NCBI GenBank assembly: GCA_910589485.1
Contig: CAJUSW010000001.1
Location: forward strand, 186,001 to 250,000
Source of the DNA: an uncultured Duncaniella sp.
GTDB lineage: Bacteria > Bacteroidota > Bacteroidia > Bacteroidales > Muribaculaceae
Reading direction: 5' to 3'
DNA length: 64,000 bases
In this document: piece by piece, positions 31,999-42,144 of the stretch
Layout of the letters: each line of letters starts with the position of its first letter
Position numbering within the stretch: the stretch's first letter is position 1
Program-made: the position numbers and the translations under genes
Notes under the pieces: generated by a model
What the model saw: the letters and a program-made list of their open reading frames with translations, nothing else
What the model was told of the DNA's origin: nothing
The model's database searches: none

Positions 31999-32592
31999 AT
32001 GTACAAATACATCAAAGGAATAATCACCGAGAACACCCCCACCTACGTAGCCATCGAAGCCTCAGGCATAGGCTATATGGTCAACATATCGCTCAACACC
32101 TTCGAAGCCCTGCAGAACTGTCAGGGGGAGGTGAAACTGCTCCTCCATGAAGTGATACGCGAGGACGCATGGGTTCTGTACGGCTTCTTCACCACAAAGG
32201 AGCGCGACCTGTTCCGCCTGCTCATCGGCGTATCTGGCGTAGGCCCCAACACCGCATCGCTCATCCTGTCATCTATCACCCCTGCCGAACTCGAGGTCAC
32301 CATCACATCGGGCGACCACACTCGGCTTAAGGCAGTTAAGGGAATAGGAGCCAAAACGGCCCAAAGAATAATTGTTGATCTGAAGGATAAAATAAAACCC
32401 TCCGACGAAGCGTTATCCATACAACCCAACCTGCCGGGTGCCAACAACGAAGTCTACGATGAGGCCCTGGCCGCACTCACGGCCCTCGGATTCCCACGTC
32501 CGCAATCACAGAAAGTGCTCCGGCGCATCTTCGATGTCGACCCTGCCATAAAGGTCGAGGCAGCCATAAAGCAGGCCTTGGGAATGATGTAA
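31999..32592 (+). CDS. ruvA: Holliday junction branch migration protein RuvA
   Basis: Tetramer that binds four-way junctions and loads the RuvB motor. 197 residues with all three domains: OB-fold (1-62, MYKYIKGIITENTPTYVAIE), two helix-hairpin-helix motifs (LIGVSGVGPNTASLIL at 75-90 and LKAVKGIGAKTAQRI at 110-124) and the RuvB-contacting C-terminal domain (VYDEALAALTALGFPRPQ). The next gene, sprA, begins seven bases after the stop; this adjacency is common in Bacteroidetes. Confidence 0.97.
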   Translation: MYKYIKGIITENTPTYVAIEASGIGYMVNISLNTFEALQNCQGEVKLLLHEVIREDAWVLYGFFTTKERDLFRLLIGVSGVGPNTASLILSSITPAELEVTITSGDHTRLKAVKGIGAKTAQRIIVDLKDKIKPSDEALSIQPNLPGANNEVYDEALAALTALGFPRPQSQKVLRRIFDVDPAIKVEAAIKQALGMM

Positions 32593-32599
32593 CTACGCA

Positions 32600-35500
32600 T
32601 TGTCCTACGATAGATTTCTGAAACGATTTCATCACATATATTATATAGCGGCCGCCACGGGCATTGTGTTGATGCTCATGGTGGTTGCATTGCATAGTTA
32701 CGCACGCTCGGCCGATCCGGCCTTCACCCCTCCGGCAACCATCGTCACCGGTCCCGATCTCGTGGAGGAAGCCGACTCGATCCTGTTGCCCTACCCTGTC
32801 AGCCCCACCATACCACAACGCTATCAGGACTTTATGGCCAGGGAATATGCCGCCGACCTCACCGATCCGTCCAACATCAGTACCGTGGCCGAATATGATC
32901 CGCAACTCGGCTACTACGTGGTACGCACCAGGCTCGGCGACCACGACATAGTGACCCCGTTCTACCTCACCCCCGAGCAGTACAACGACTGGCAGAACCG
33001 CCAATCCATGCGCGCCTATTTCCGCATGCGCAACACCGGCGAACTGACAGCCCCGGCCAAGGAGCCTTTCAACATCCTCGACATGAACTTCTCGCTCGGC
33101 CCCCTGGAAAAGATCTTCGGCCCGGGAGGAGTGAGCCTGCGCACCCAGGGATCAATCAATATCTCGACCGGAATAAAGTCCAATAAGACCGACAATCCCG
33201 CCCTGTCGCTCGATTCACGCCGGCGCACCTACTTCGATTTCGACCAGAAGATACAGGCCACGATACAAGGCTCGGTTGGTGACCGCATGAAGTTCAACAT
33301 GACCTACAACACCGATGCCACATTTGATTTCGACTCCAAGAACATCAAACTGGCCTACGAGGGGAAAGAGGACGACATTGTGAAGTCAATCGAAGCGGGC
33401 AACGTGTCCATGACCACCGGCTCCTCGCTTATACGCGGAAGCACGGCCCTGTTCGGCATAAAGACCCGGCTACAGTTTGGCAAACTCACCGCCACAGCCC
33501 TTGTGTCGCAACAGAATTCGGAATCCACCACCGTGAGCACCCGAGGAGGCTCGCAGACAACCGACTTCAAGATACGAGCCGACGAGTATGACCAGAACCG
33601 CCACTTCTTCCTGGCCCAATATTTCCACGACAACTACGACCGGTTTGCCTCCCGCCTCCCGCTCGTGACCTCGGGCATCAACATCACACGCATCGAGGTG
33701 TGGGTCACCAACAAGAACAGCCATTTCGACCAAAGCCGCAACTTTGTGGCCTTTATGGACCTCGGCGAGAACTCCACTCTGGCCAGCGACTACTGGCAAC
33801 CCGATTTCTCGTCACCCGTCCCCTCCAACAGCTCCAACAACCTGCTCTCCACCCTGAAGACTGAATACCCCGAGGCCCGAAATATCAACACCGTAACCCA
33901 GGCGCTCGCCCCACTTTCAGCCTACGGCATCGAGGGCGGACGCGATTACGAGAAAGTGGAATCGGCGCGCCTGCTCTCATCATCGGAATACACCCTCAAC
34001 CCTACACTCGGCTACATATCGCTACGCAACGCGCTGAATGCCGACGAGGTGCTGGGCGTGGCCTACGAATACACCTACAACGGTCGCACATTCCAGGTGG
34101 GAGAGTTTTCGGCCGACATCACCACGACCAATCAGTCGCTCTACCTGAAGATGCTGAAATCCACCACTGTCAGCACCCAGTTGCCCATGTGGAAACTGAT
34201 GATGAAAAATGTCTACCCTCTGGGGGCCTATCAGGTACAACAACAGAATTTCCGTCTCAACATCAAGTATCTGAGCGACACCACCGGCATTGAGATCAAC
34301 TACCTCCCTGTCGCCGGCATATCCAATGTGCCGCTGCTCCAGGTGATGGGACTCGACCGCATCGACAGCAACCAGGCCTCCAACCCCGACGGATTTTTCG
34401 ATTTCATCGACGGATACACCATCCTCGCCTCCCAGGGCAAGATAATATTCCCCGTCGTGGAACCATTCGGTCGCAACCTGGCTGAAAAGATCGGCAACCC
34501 CGCACTGGCTCAGAAATATGTGTACCAGGAGCTCTATGACTCCACACTCATCGTGGCCAGGCAGTTTGCCGACAAGAACAAATTCATCCTCTCGGGCAAA
34601 TACCAGGCATCCTCAGGCTCCCAGATCAGGCTCAACGCCATGAACGTGCCCCGCGGATCGGTGATAGTGACAGCCGGCGGAGTGGTGCTCAACGAGAACA
34701 GCGATTACACCGTGGACTATGCCATGGGCATTGTCACCATCACCAATCAGAGCATCATCGACTCGGGACAGAGCATCAGTGTCACCCTCGAGAACCAGTC
34801 GCTATACTCCACCCAACGCAAAACCCTCGTCGGGCTCGATCTCAACTACAGGTTCAACAAGGATTTCAACGTCGGGGCCACCCTCATGCACTTCTCGGAA
34901 AAATCACTCACCGAGAAAGTGAATATAGGCGACGAAGTGGTCAACAACACCATATGGGGACTCAATGCCCAGTACAACACACGCTTCATGTGGCTCACCA
35001 ATCTCCTCAACAAGATCCCCACCGTCAATGCCGTGCAGCCATCCACCCTGTCGGTGCAGGCCGAATTTGCCCAACTCATCCCCCGCTCCCAGAAAAGCGG
35101 GTCCAACAAGGGATCAAGCTACATCGATGACTTCGAGTCCACCCAGATAGGCATAGACCTGCGTTCCCCCTACGCATGGTTTCTCGCCTCCACCCCTTAC
35201 GATCCGGCATCCACGGCCCTGTTTCCCGAAGCGGCCTTGAGCGACAATGTGGACTACGGCAAGAACCGTGCCCTCATCAACTGGTACTACATCGACCGCA
35301 TGTTCACCGAACGCAACTCATCGCTCTGCCCGGGTTATATCAAAAGCGATCCGGCCCAGATGAACAACCCCTATATCCGCGAGGTCACATCACGCGAGAT
35401 ATTCCCCGGCCGGCAACTCACCTATGGCGAATCCAACACTATACAGACCCTCAACCTCTCGTTCTACCCCACCGAGCGTGGCCCCTACAACCTCGATGCC

Positions 35501-38500
35501 ACCGACATTGACGATCAGGGACACCTCCTCTACCCCGAGCGACGGTGGGGAGGAGTGATGCGCCGCATGGACAACACCAATTTCGAGGCTTCCAACATCG
35601 AGTATGTCCAATTCTGGATGCTGTCACCGTTCCTTGACCCCGACAACGACAATCTCGAGGGGGGCGACCTGTACTTCAACTTCGGCGAAATATCCGAGGA
35701 TATCCTCAAGGACGGACTGAAGAGCTACGAGAACGGTATCCCCGTCAACGGCGACAACCAGTTCATGAAGGAAACCGTGTGGGGACGTGTATCATCACAA
35801 AACTCCCTCACCTACGCCTTCGATAACAACAACAGCTCCCGCCCCATCCAGGACGTGGGACTCGACGGGCTGAAGAACGATGATGAGTTCACTTTCCCCT
35901 CCTATTCCACCTATCTGGAAAGCCTGCGCCAGCGTCTGGCCCCCGAGGCTCTCGACCGCATGATCAACGACCGTTTCTCTCCGTTCAACGACCCGGCCGG
36001 CGACAACTACCACTTCTTCCGCGGATACGACTACGATGAGCAACGCCTCGGCGTGCTCGAACGTTACAAGCGCTACAATGGCGTGGAAGGCAACTCACTG
36101 TCGCCCGACGAGGCTCCCGATCCTCTCTACCAGTCGTCACGCTCGGTGCCCGATGTCGAGGATATCAACCAGGACAACACCCTCAACGAGTACGAACGTT
36201 ATTTCCAGTATCGCATCTCGATACGCCCCGAAGATCTTGAGGTAGGCAAAAACTACATCACCGACAAGCAGACCTCCACCGTGGTCAACCACGACGGCAC
36301 CACTCAGGAGGTGGTGTGGTATCAGTTCAAGATCCCCTTGAGCGACTACGAGAAAGTGGTGGGAAATATCTCCGATTTCTCCACCATCCGTTTCGCCCGC
36401 ATGTTCATGACCGGATTCAAGGCGCCCACCCATCTGCGTTTTGCCACGCTCGAACTTGTGAAAGGCGAGTGGCGCCCCTACAGTTTCAACCTCAACACCC
36501 GCGGAGATGCCCCGGCCGAGGGGGAGCTTGATGTCTCGGTGGTCAACATAGAGGAGAATGCAGAGCGCGAACCGGTCAATTACGTGCTCCCCCCGGGAGT
36601 GTCACGTATCACCGATCCGGGCCAGAGCCAAATAGTACAGCTCAACGAGCAGTCGATCTCGCTCAAAGTCGAAGGCCTCCAGGCCGGCGATGCCCGTGGC
36701 ATATACAAGAACACCATGCTCGACCTGCGCAACTACAAGCGCATGCAGATGTGGATCCACGCCGAGAGGTTGATCGACGACATCACCAATCTCGGCAACG
36801 GCGAACTGTCAGCCTTCATCCGTCTCGGCACCGACGTGAAGGACAACTATTATGAGTATGAGATCCCTCTCGAGCTCACTCCCGCCGGCCATTATTCCGA
36901 CGATTCGGCAACCGACCGTGGTATAGTATGGCCGAGAAACAACTATATGGATTTCGAGTTACAGGCTCTTGTGGATCTCAAGAAGGAGCGCAACCGTGCC
37001 AAGAACGAGAACGAGCCGGGCGTAGGATTTGCCGTCCCCTTCACCTCACGCGATCCCGGCAATGAGCGCAACCGCATCACCGTGACCGGCAACCCGTCGC
37101 TCAGCGACGTGAGGGTCATGCTCATAGGTGTCCGCAACAACTCCCCCGTAGTCAAGGACGGCACAATATGGCTCAACGAGCTGAAAGTGACCGACTTCAA
37201 CAATTCCGGCGGATGGGCAGCAAAAGGCAACGTAAATCTCGGCGTGTCCGACATAGCTACCCTCAACATGGGTGCTCATGTCGAGACAGCCGGATTCGGA
37301 GCTGTGGATCAGCCCCTCAACGCCCGGCGCATGGACGATTACGAGCAGTACAATTTCGCCATGCAGGTCGACGCCGGACGGTTTCTCCCCGAGAAAGCCA
37401 GGTTGAGAGCTCCCATTTACTACTCAGTATCCAAGGAAAAAATCACGCCCAAATACAATCCTCTCGATCAGGACGTGGAGCTTAAGGATGCCCTGGACGC
37501 TTGCGTCACCAAGGCGCAGAAGGACTCGATACTCAACTATGCCGTGGAGCGTACCACCATACGCAGTTTCTCGATCTCGGGACTGAAATTCGATGTGAAA
37601 AGCAAGACTCCGAAACCTTGGGATCCCGCCAACTTCACATTCAATTTCTCCTTCAATAAGCAGACCCGCAACGATCCCACCACCGAGTACGAGTACACCA
37701 ACGACTACCGCGGTTCATTGCAGTACACCTACTCCCCCTACAACAAGGGGGTGCGCCCGCTCGCATTCATCAGAAACAAGTCGCGCAACCTTAGATTCCT
37801 CCGTGAATGGGAATTCAACTACCTGCCCACCACTATATCGTTCCTCTCCAACATATCGCGCTATTATTACGAGATGCAGACCCGCTCGGAGACCGATGTA
37901 GATTTCCGTCTGCCTGTATCGGTAAGCAAAAACTTCATATGGGACCGGCAGTTCTCTCTCTCATGGAACTTCACCAAGTCGCTCAGCATGAATTTCAGCA
38001 GCAACACCTCGGCCCGCATCGATGAGACGATGGGTGCGGTGAACCGCCGGCTGTTCCCCGATGAATACCGCGAATGGAAGGACACAGTGTTGCGGAGCAT
38101 CATGCACCTCGGCACCCCCTGGAGCTACAACCAGTCATTCGTAGTCAGCTACCGCGCCCCATTCTCCAAGATTCCGGTGCTCGACTGGCTCACCGGCAAC
38201 CTCTCATACAACGCCACCTACCGCTGGGACCGCGGAGCTGAGGTAGATGGTATCTCAATGGGCAACTCCATAGCCAATCAGGCGGCAGTCAATGCCGACG
38301 GACGCATCAATTTCGAGAATATCTACCGAAAATGGTCGTTCACCAAGGCTGTGGACCAGCGTTTCATGGCCAATCGCCCCAAGGTGACCGCGAAAAAGCC
38401 CAAACGCTTCGAGCGCACCTTTGCCTTGAAGCCCGACACCACTATCAATATCCGCCACAATCTCAGATCGCCGAAAGTGAAAGTGACCGCTACCACAATC

Positions 38501-40060
38501 GACGGCAACCCGGTGAGAATAACCCACAAAGTGGTCGATGCCAACAACATCACCATTCTCACCCACGGTGACCAGACACTGAAATTCACCGTGCAGGAGC
38601 TTCCTGAAAAGCAAAAGAGCCTGTGGCGCGAGGTTGCCGAATATGGCACACGACTCCTCATGTCGCCACGCTCGGCGTCGGTGCGCTACCGCAACACCCG
38701 CTCCCTCTCGCTACCGCTTTTCCGGCCTGAGATTGGCAACGCGTTCGGCCAGACACGCAGCCACGGCCCCATGGCCCCCGGACTTGGATTCGCTTTCGGC
38801 TTCTCGGGCGAGGAGTTCATCGACAAAGCCCTGCGGCGGGGATGGCTAATCACTGATGACGGACAGACCTCACCGGCCAATTTCGCCAACACCCGCGAAC
38901 TGAACATCGAGCTGACCCTCGAACCTGTAAAGGGCCTGAAAATACTCCTCACCACCAACCGCACCGACAACCGCACACGGTCAGTACAATTCATGTACGA
39001 AGGGATGCCTACCACCATGGCCGGATCCTACACCAAGACCCATGTGGCGATGCGCACGGCATTGAAGCGTTTCAAGGCCGACAACGGATACAATTCCGAA
39101 GCATTCAATTCATTCCTTGCCAATATTCCGGTGATCGCTGAACGGTTTGAGCGACAGTACCGCAACGTCACCTATCCGATGGGTGGATTCATGGAGGGCA
39201 ACATCAATGCCGGACAGCCTTACAATCCCGAGGTGGGCACAGTGAGCCGCACATCAAGCGACGTACTCATCCCGGCATTTATCGCGGCATACTCAGGCAC
39301 AGACCCTGAGAAACAATACCTCACGCCCTTCCCGTCGTTCGCCCACGCCCTTCCCAACTGGCGTGTCACCTACGACGGCCTGCTGCAACTCGGCAACCTG
39401 CGCAACATATTCCAGTCATTCACGCTCAGCCATGCCTACCAATGCACCTATAGCGTTGGCTCCTACTCCTCGTTCCTCAACTGGGCCTCATCCCCCGAAG
39501 CCGACGGACTGGGCTTCACACTCGACGAACTGACCGGCAACCCCATTCCCTCCTCCCCCTACAACATTTCGTCGGTAGCCATCACCGAGCGGTTCGCCCC
39601 ACTCATAGGCGCGTCAGCCACTCTTAAGAACGGAATGACCCTCTCGGCCGAATACCGCGACGCCCGCACCCTTACCCTCAACACCTCGGCCGGACAGGTG
39701 GTGGAAGCGAGCCAGAAAGGGATCACCATAGGACTCGGTTACAAGATAATAGGATTCAACACCGTACTGAAACTTAAGGGAACAGGCCACGGCATATCCA
39801 ACGATCTCACCGTGAGCGGAGATTTCTCAATAGCGGAGACACAGGCGCTGATACGCCGCATCGAGACTGCCTACACCCAGGCCACATCGGGCACCCGCAC
39901 ATTGAACTTCAACCTTGCCGCCAACTACATAATGTCGCGCCGACTCACCATAGGGGCATTCTTCGACCATCAGATCAACACCCCTATTGTCTCATCGACA
40001 TCCTACCCCATGACCAATACCTCATTTGGTATCAACATGTCGCTCTCCCTTGCACGTTGA
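32600..40060 (+). CDS. sprA: SprA/Sov, giant outer-membrane beta-barrel (type IX secretion translocon family)
   Basis: 2486 residues, the usual size for SprA/Sov, which forms the 36-strand outer-membrane channel of type IX secretion. TTG is the likely start: no nearby in-frame ATG would keep the basic n-region and hydrophobic stretch IAAATGIVLMLMVVALHSYA as a signal. Family marks include ISTGIKSNKTDNPALS, FDQKIQATIQGSVGDRMKFNMTYNTDATFDFD early on, the GSSYIDDFESTQIGIDLRSPYAW segment near residue 845, and long runs of amphipathic strands to a C-terminal FGINMSLSLAR. No other por/gld genes are in the window. Ends four bases from the convergent comEC. Confidence 0.95.
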   Translation: MSYDRFLKRFHHIYYIAAATGIVLMLMVVALHSYARSADPAFTPPATIVTGPDLVEEADSILLPYPVSPTIPQRYQDFMAREYAADLTDPSNISTVAEYDPQLGYYVVRTRLGDHDIVTPFYLTPEQYNDWQNRQSMRAYFRMRNTGELTAPAKEPFNILDMNFSLGPLEKIFGPGGVSLRTQGSINISTGIKSNKTDNPALSLDSRRRTYFDFDQKIQATIQGSVGDRMKFNMTYNTDATFDFDSKNIKLAYEGKEDDIVKSIEAGNVSMTTGSSLIRGSTALFGIKTRLQFGKLTATALVSQQNSESTTVSTRGGSQTTDFKIRADEYDQNRHFFLAQYFHDNYDRFASRLPLVTSGINITRIEVWVTNKNSHFDQSRNFVAFMDLGENSTLASDYWQPDFSSPVPSNSSNNLLSTLKTEYPEARNINTVTQALAPLSAYGIEGGRDYEKVESARLLSSSEYTLNPTLGYISLRNALNADEVLGVAYEYTYNGRTFQVGEFSADITTTNQSLYLKMLKSTTVSTQLPMWKLMMKNVYPLGAYQVQQQNFRLNIKYLSDTTGIEINYLPVAGISNVPLLQVMGLDRIDSNQASNPDGFFDFIDGYTILASQGKIIFPVVEPFGRNLAEKIGNPALAQKYVYQELYDSTLIVARQFADKNKFILSGKYQASSGSQIRLNAMNVPRGSVIVTAGGVVLNENSDYTVDYAMGIVTITNQSIIDSGQSISVTLENQSLYSTQRKTLVGLDLNYRFNKDFNVGATLMHFSEKSLTEKVNIGDEVVNNTIWGLNAQYNTRFMWLTNLLNKIPTVNAVQPSTLSVQAEFAQLIPRSQKSGSNKGSSYIDDFESTQIGIDLRSPYAWFLASTPYDPASTALFPEAALSDNVDYGKNRALINWYYIDRMFTERNSSLCPGYIKSDPAQMNNPYIREVTSREIFPGRQLTYGESNTIQTLNLSFYPTERGPYNLDATDIDDQGHLLYPERRWGGVMRRMDNTNFEASNIEYVQFWMLSPFLDPDNDNLEGGDLYFNFGEISEDILKDGLKSYENGIPVNGDNQFMKETVWGRVSSQNSLTYAFDNNNSSRPIQDVGLDGLKNDDEFTFPSYSTYLESLRQRLAPEALDRMINDRFSPFNDPAGDNYHFFRGYDYDEQRLGVLERYKRYNGVEGNSLSPDEAPDPLYQSSRSVPDVEDINQDNTLNEYERYFQYRISIRPEDLEVGKNYITDKQTSTVVNHDGTTQEVVWYQFKIPLSDYEKVVGNISDFSTIRFARMFMTGFKAPTHLRFATLELVKGEWRPYSFNLNTRGDAPAEGELDVSVVNIEENAEREPVNYVLPPGVSRITDPGQSQIVQLNEQSISLKVEGLQAGDARGIYKNTMLDLRNYKRMQMWIHAERLIDDITNLGNGELSAFIRLGTDVKDNYYEYEIPLELTPAGHYSDDSATDRGIVWPRNNYMDFELQALVDLKKERNRAKNENEPGVGFAVPFTSRDPGNERNRITVTGNPSLSDVRVMLIGVRNNSPVVKDGTIWLNELKVTDFNNSGGWAAKGNVNLGVSDIATLNMGAHVETAGFGAVDQPLNARRMDDYEQYNFAMQVDAGRFLPEKARLRAPIYYSVSKEKITPKYNPLDQDVELKDALDACVTKAQKDSILNYAVERTTIRSFSISGLKFDVKSKTPKPWDPANFTFNFSFNKQTRNDPTTEYEYTNDYRGSLQYTYSPYNKGVRPLAFIRNKSRNLRFLREWEFNYLPTTISFLSNISRYYYEMQTRSETDVDFRLPVSVSKNFIWDRQFSLSWNFTKSLSMNFSSNTSARIDETMGAVNRRLFPDEYREWKDTVLRSIMHLGTPWSYNQSFVVSYRAPFSKIPVLDWLTGNLSYNATYRWDRGAEVDGISMGNSIANQAAVNADGRINFENIYRKWSFTKAVDQRFMANRPKVTAKKPKRFERTFALKPDTTINIRHNLRSPKVKVTATTIDGNPVRITHKVVDANNITILTHGDQTLKFTVQELPEKQKSLWREVAEYGTRLLMSPRSASVRYRNTRSLSLPLFRPEIGNAFGQTRSHGPMAPGLGFAFGFSGEEFIDKALRRGWLITDDGQTSPANFANTRELNIELTLEPVKGLKILLTTNRTDNRTRSVQFMYEGMPTTMAGSYTKTHVAMRTALKRFKADNGYNSEAFNSFLANIPVIAERFERQYRNVTYPMGGFMEGNINAGQPYNPEVGTVSRTSSDVLIPAFIAAYSGTDPEKQYLTPFPSFAHALPNWRVTYDGLLQLGNLRNIFQSFTLSHAYQCTYSVGSYSSFLNWASSPEADGLGFTLDELTGNPIPSSPYNISSVAITERFAPLIGASATLKNGMTLSAEYRDARTLTLNTSAGQVVEASQKGITIGLGYKIIGFNTVLKLKGTGHGISNDLTVSGDFSIAETQALIRRIETAYTQATSGTRTLNFNLAANYIMSRRLTIGAFFDHQINTPIVSSTSYPMTNTSFGINMSLSLAR

Positions 40061-40064
40061 CAGG

Positions 40065-42071
40065 TCATCGCATCACCCATGGCCCGTCCCTGAGCGATCG
40101 ATACGGCACCGATGCCCCGGCAAGTTCACCCGCATACCTGTCGTGCCTCACCTTATTGAGATCGGAACTGAGCAACACACTGTCGGCCCCCACCACTCCG
40201 GCCATCTCACAAATATCCCCCATGAATCCACGGCACACCACCGCATAATCGGGACGGAAATTATAATCCACTACATGAGCATTGGCCGAGATCAGCACAA
40301 AACTTTTCCCTCCGGCAAATACCACATTTCCCTTCCTGGCAATCCGGCCGCCACTCACCCCCTCGGGCATCATCTCCACCCCATCTATCCCCCGGCGCAT
40401 CATGTACACTCCATATCTCCCGGCACAACGGTCAAGCACATCCCCCTCCATAGGCTGTCGGGCCGATGTGGCGAGCAACAATCTGTCACCCGACTTCACT
40501 ACCACTGTAGTCTCGGTACTCGACCTGGGGATATACACCTCACATTCAGGCCAGCTCTCCTCCACAACCAATGTCACCCCCACAGCACATAGGACTGTCA
40601 TCGCCATAGCCAATCCCCACACCATCCTACGCCTGTGAAGCCACATAGCCAACAATCCTAACACAATGAAGTAGGCCACCAACATCCAGCCGGACACACA
40701 TATGTCTCTCACCACCGCTCCCGGTATCTCTATCACCCACCGGGCCACAGTCTCGACCATATGGTAAAGCATATCCACACCACCCCCAAGCCATCGGGCC
40801 TCGATTCCGGCCATATTCAGGAGCAACAGCACCACCCCGCCTCCAAGCAATGGAGGCAACAACACGGCCACTACCATATTGACCAACAGGAAACCTACAG
40901 GAAATATATGGAAATGCCACGCACTCACCATCCCGGTGCCAAGCATGGCCGCCACCGTCACACTCACATACCCCACACAGGCACGCATAACCCGGCGCCT
41001 GCGGTTCACGGGATTCAGCTTGTCGGCAAACACTATGATGGATAGAACAGCCAGAAAAGTGAGCTGAAAACCCAAGGAGTATATGGCCAAGGGATCGAAA
41101 AGCAGAATAATCAGAGCCGAAGCGCCAAGCGCATTGAGAGGCGACCACACCCGTTGCATCAATGTTGTCACCATGAAGAGCGTGGCCATGATCACAGCCC
41201 TCACCACCGACGGAGACAAGCCGGTCATCACGGCAAAGGCCCAAAGTGCAACCACGGTAAGAAGCATCCTCAGTGACCGGCCACGGTTCATGGTCAACGG
41301 CATGAGCATGATGGTGAGCAAGCCTGTGAGTATCCCCACATGCAAGCCGCTCAACGCAAGGATGTGGGCTATACCCGTGGCGGCAAACATCTCGCGTGTC
41401 GATTGATCAAGCCAGGTCCTGTCGCCCGTGAGCGTTGCCGTGAGAAACCGGCGTGTTCCATCCGATACCGGCATGACAGCGATATGTGCTTGCACATCGC
41501 CCCTCAACCGGCGTATCCCGTTGAACAGACCGGGCTCGGCAACAGCATACTCTATACTGTCGGGTACAATGAAAGCCTCGGTCGTAACCCCGGCATCGCG
41601 CAACCTGCTGTTATAGTCGATCTCGTCAGGCAGATCCATGCGGCTCGTCAACGGGCGCAACGTCGCGGAGAATCTCATCCGGAAAGTCTCGTCGACATAC
41701 GGCATCAACGATGGGACCATACATTTCGCCATGAATGGTCGGCACGGTGCCCCAGCTACCGAATCGACCTCAACCACCATGAGGCGACCACGGTCGTTCT
41801 CCCGCAACTCCTTGACCACTCCGGCACACGTCACCTCCCGGCCGTCAACAGCCACTGCAGGCATGTGGGGCCTGTGCATCTCGGCCACTGCGCCACCGGT
41901 CGCTATTCCGAGCAACATCACGGCAATATAGGCACGGCGAAAGACTATGCACGCCACACAACACACCACCGGGACAGATATCCACAGAGGAGTGGATACC
42001 GTCCCGGTGATTATGATACCTGTCATGAACGCCACTGCAAGCGGCAACAGGGGATATAACGAGCGTGACAC
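40065..42071 (-). CDS. comEC: ComEC/Rec2 family DNA-uptake channel protein
   Basis: Inner-membrane protein that carries single-stranded DNA into the cytoplasm during natural transformation. 668 residues, probably starting with GTG. N-terminal DUF4131-type segment with an OB-like soluble domain (about 70-170), then the competence domain with many helices (about 200-500), including the conserved AATGIAHILALSGLHVGIL and GLSPSVVRAVIMATLF. The tail (about 520-668) sits where a metallo-beta-lactamase domain occurs in long ComEC proteins but lacks the HxHxDH motif, as is common in Bacteroidetes. Competence itself is not shown here. Confidence 0.9.
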   Translation of the reverse strand: MSRSLYPLLPLAVAFMTGIIITGTVSTPLWISVPVVCCVACIVFRRAYIAVMLLGIATGGAVAEMHRPHMPAVAVDGREVTCAGVVKELRENDRGRLMVVEVDSVAGAPCRPFMAKCMVPSLMPYVDETFRMRFSATLRPLTSRMDLPDEIDYNSRLRDAGVTTEAFIVPDSIEYAVAEPGLFNGIRRLRGDVQAHIAVMPVSDGTRRFLTATLTGDRTWLDQSTREMFAATGIAHILALSGLHVGILTGLLTIMLMPLTMNRGRSLRMLLTVVALWAFAVMTGLSPSVVRAVIMATLFMVTTLMQRVWSPLNALGASALIILLFDPLAIYSLGFQLTFLAVLSIIVFADKLNPVNRRRRVMRACVGYVSVTVAAMLGTGMVSAWHFHIFPVGFLLVNMVVAVLLPPLLGGGVVLLLLNMAGIEARWLGGGVDMLYHMVETVARWVIEIPGAVVRDICVSGWMLVAYFIVLGLLAMWLHRRRMVWGLAMAMTVLCAVGVTLVVEESWPECEVYIPRSSTETTVVVKSGDRLLLATSARQPMEGDVLDRCAGRYGVYMMRRGIDGVEMMPEGVSGGRIARKGNVVFAGGKSFVLISANAHVVDYNFRPDYAVVCRGFMGDICEMAGVVGADSVLLSSDLNKVRHDRYAGELAGASVPYRSLRDGPWVMR

Positions 42072-42144
42072 GTGAAGGAGAGAAGAAAGTGAGGAGATTG
42101 GTTATGAATGTGGTTTATCCGGGCACTGATGCCTGAACCGAGGC

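Noticed and set aside
40567..42059. CRISPR array or tandem repeats in the repetitive-looking comEC/sprA region
   Set aside because: No regularly spaced direct repeats; the appearance comes from codon bias and hydrophobic helices.
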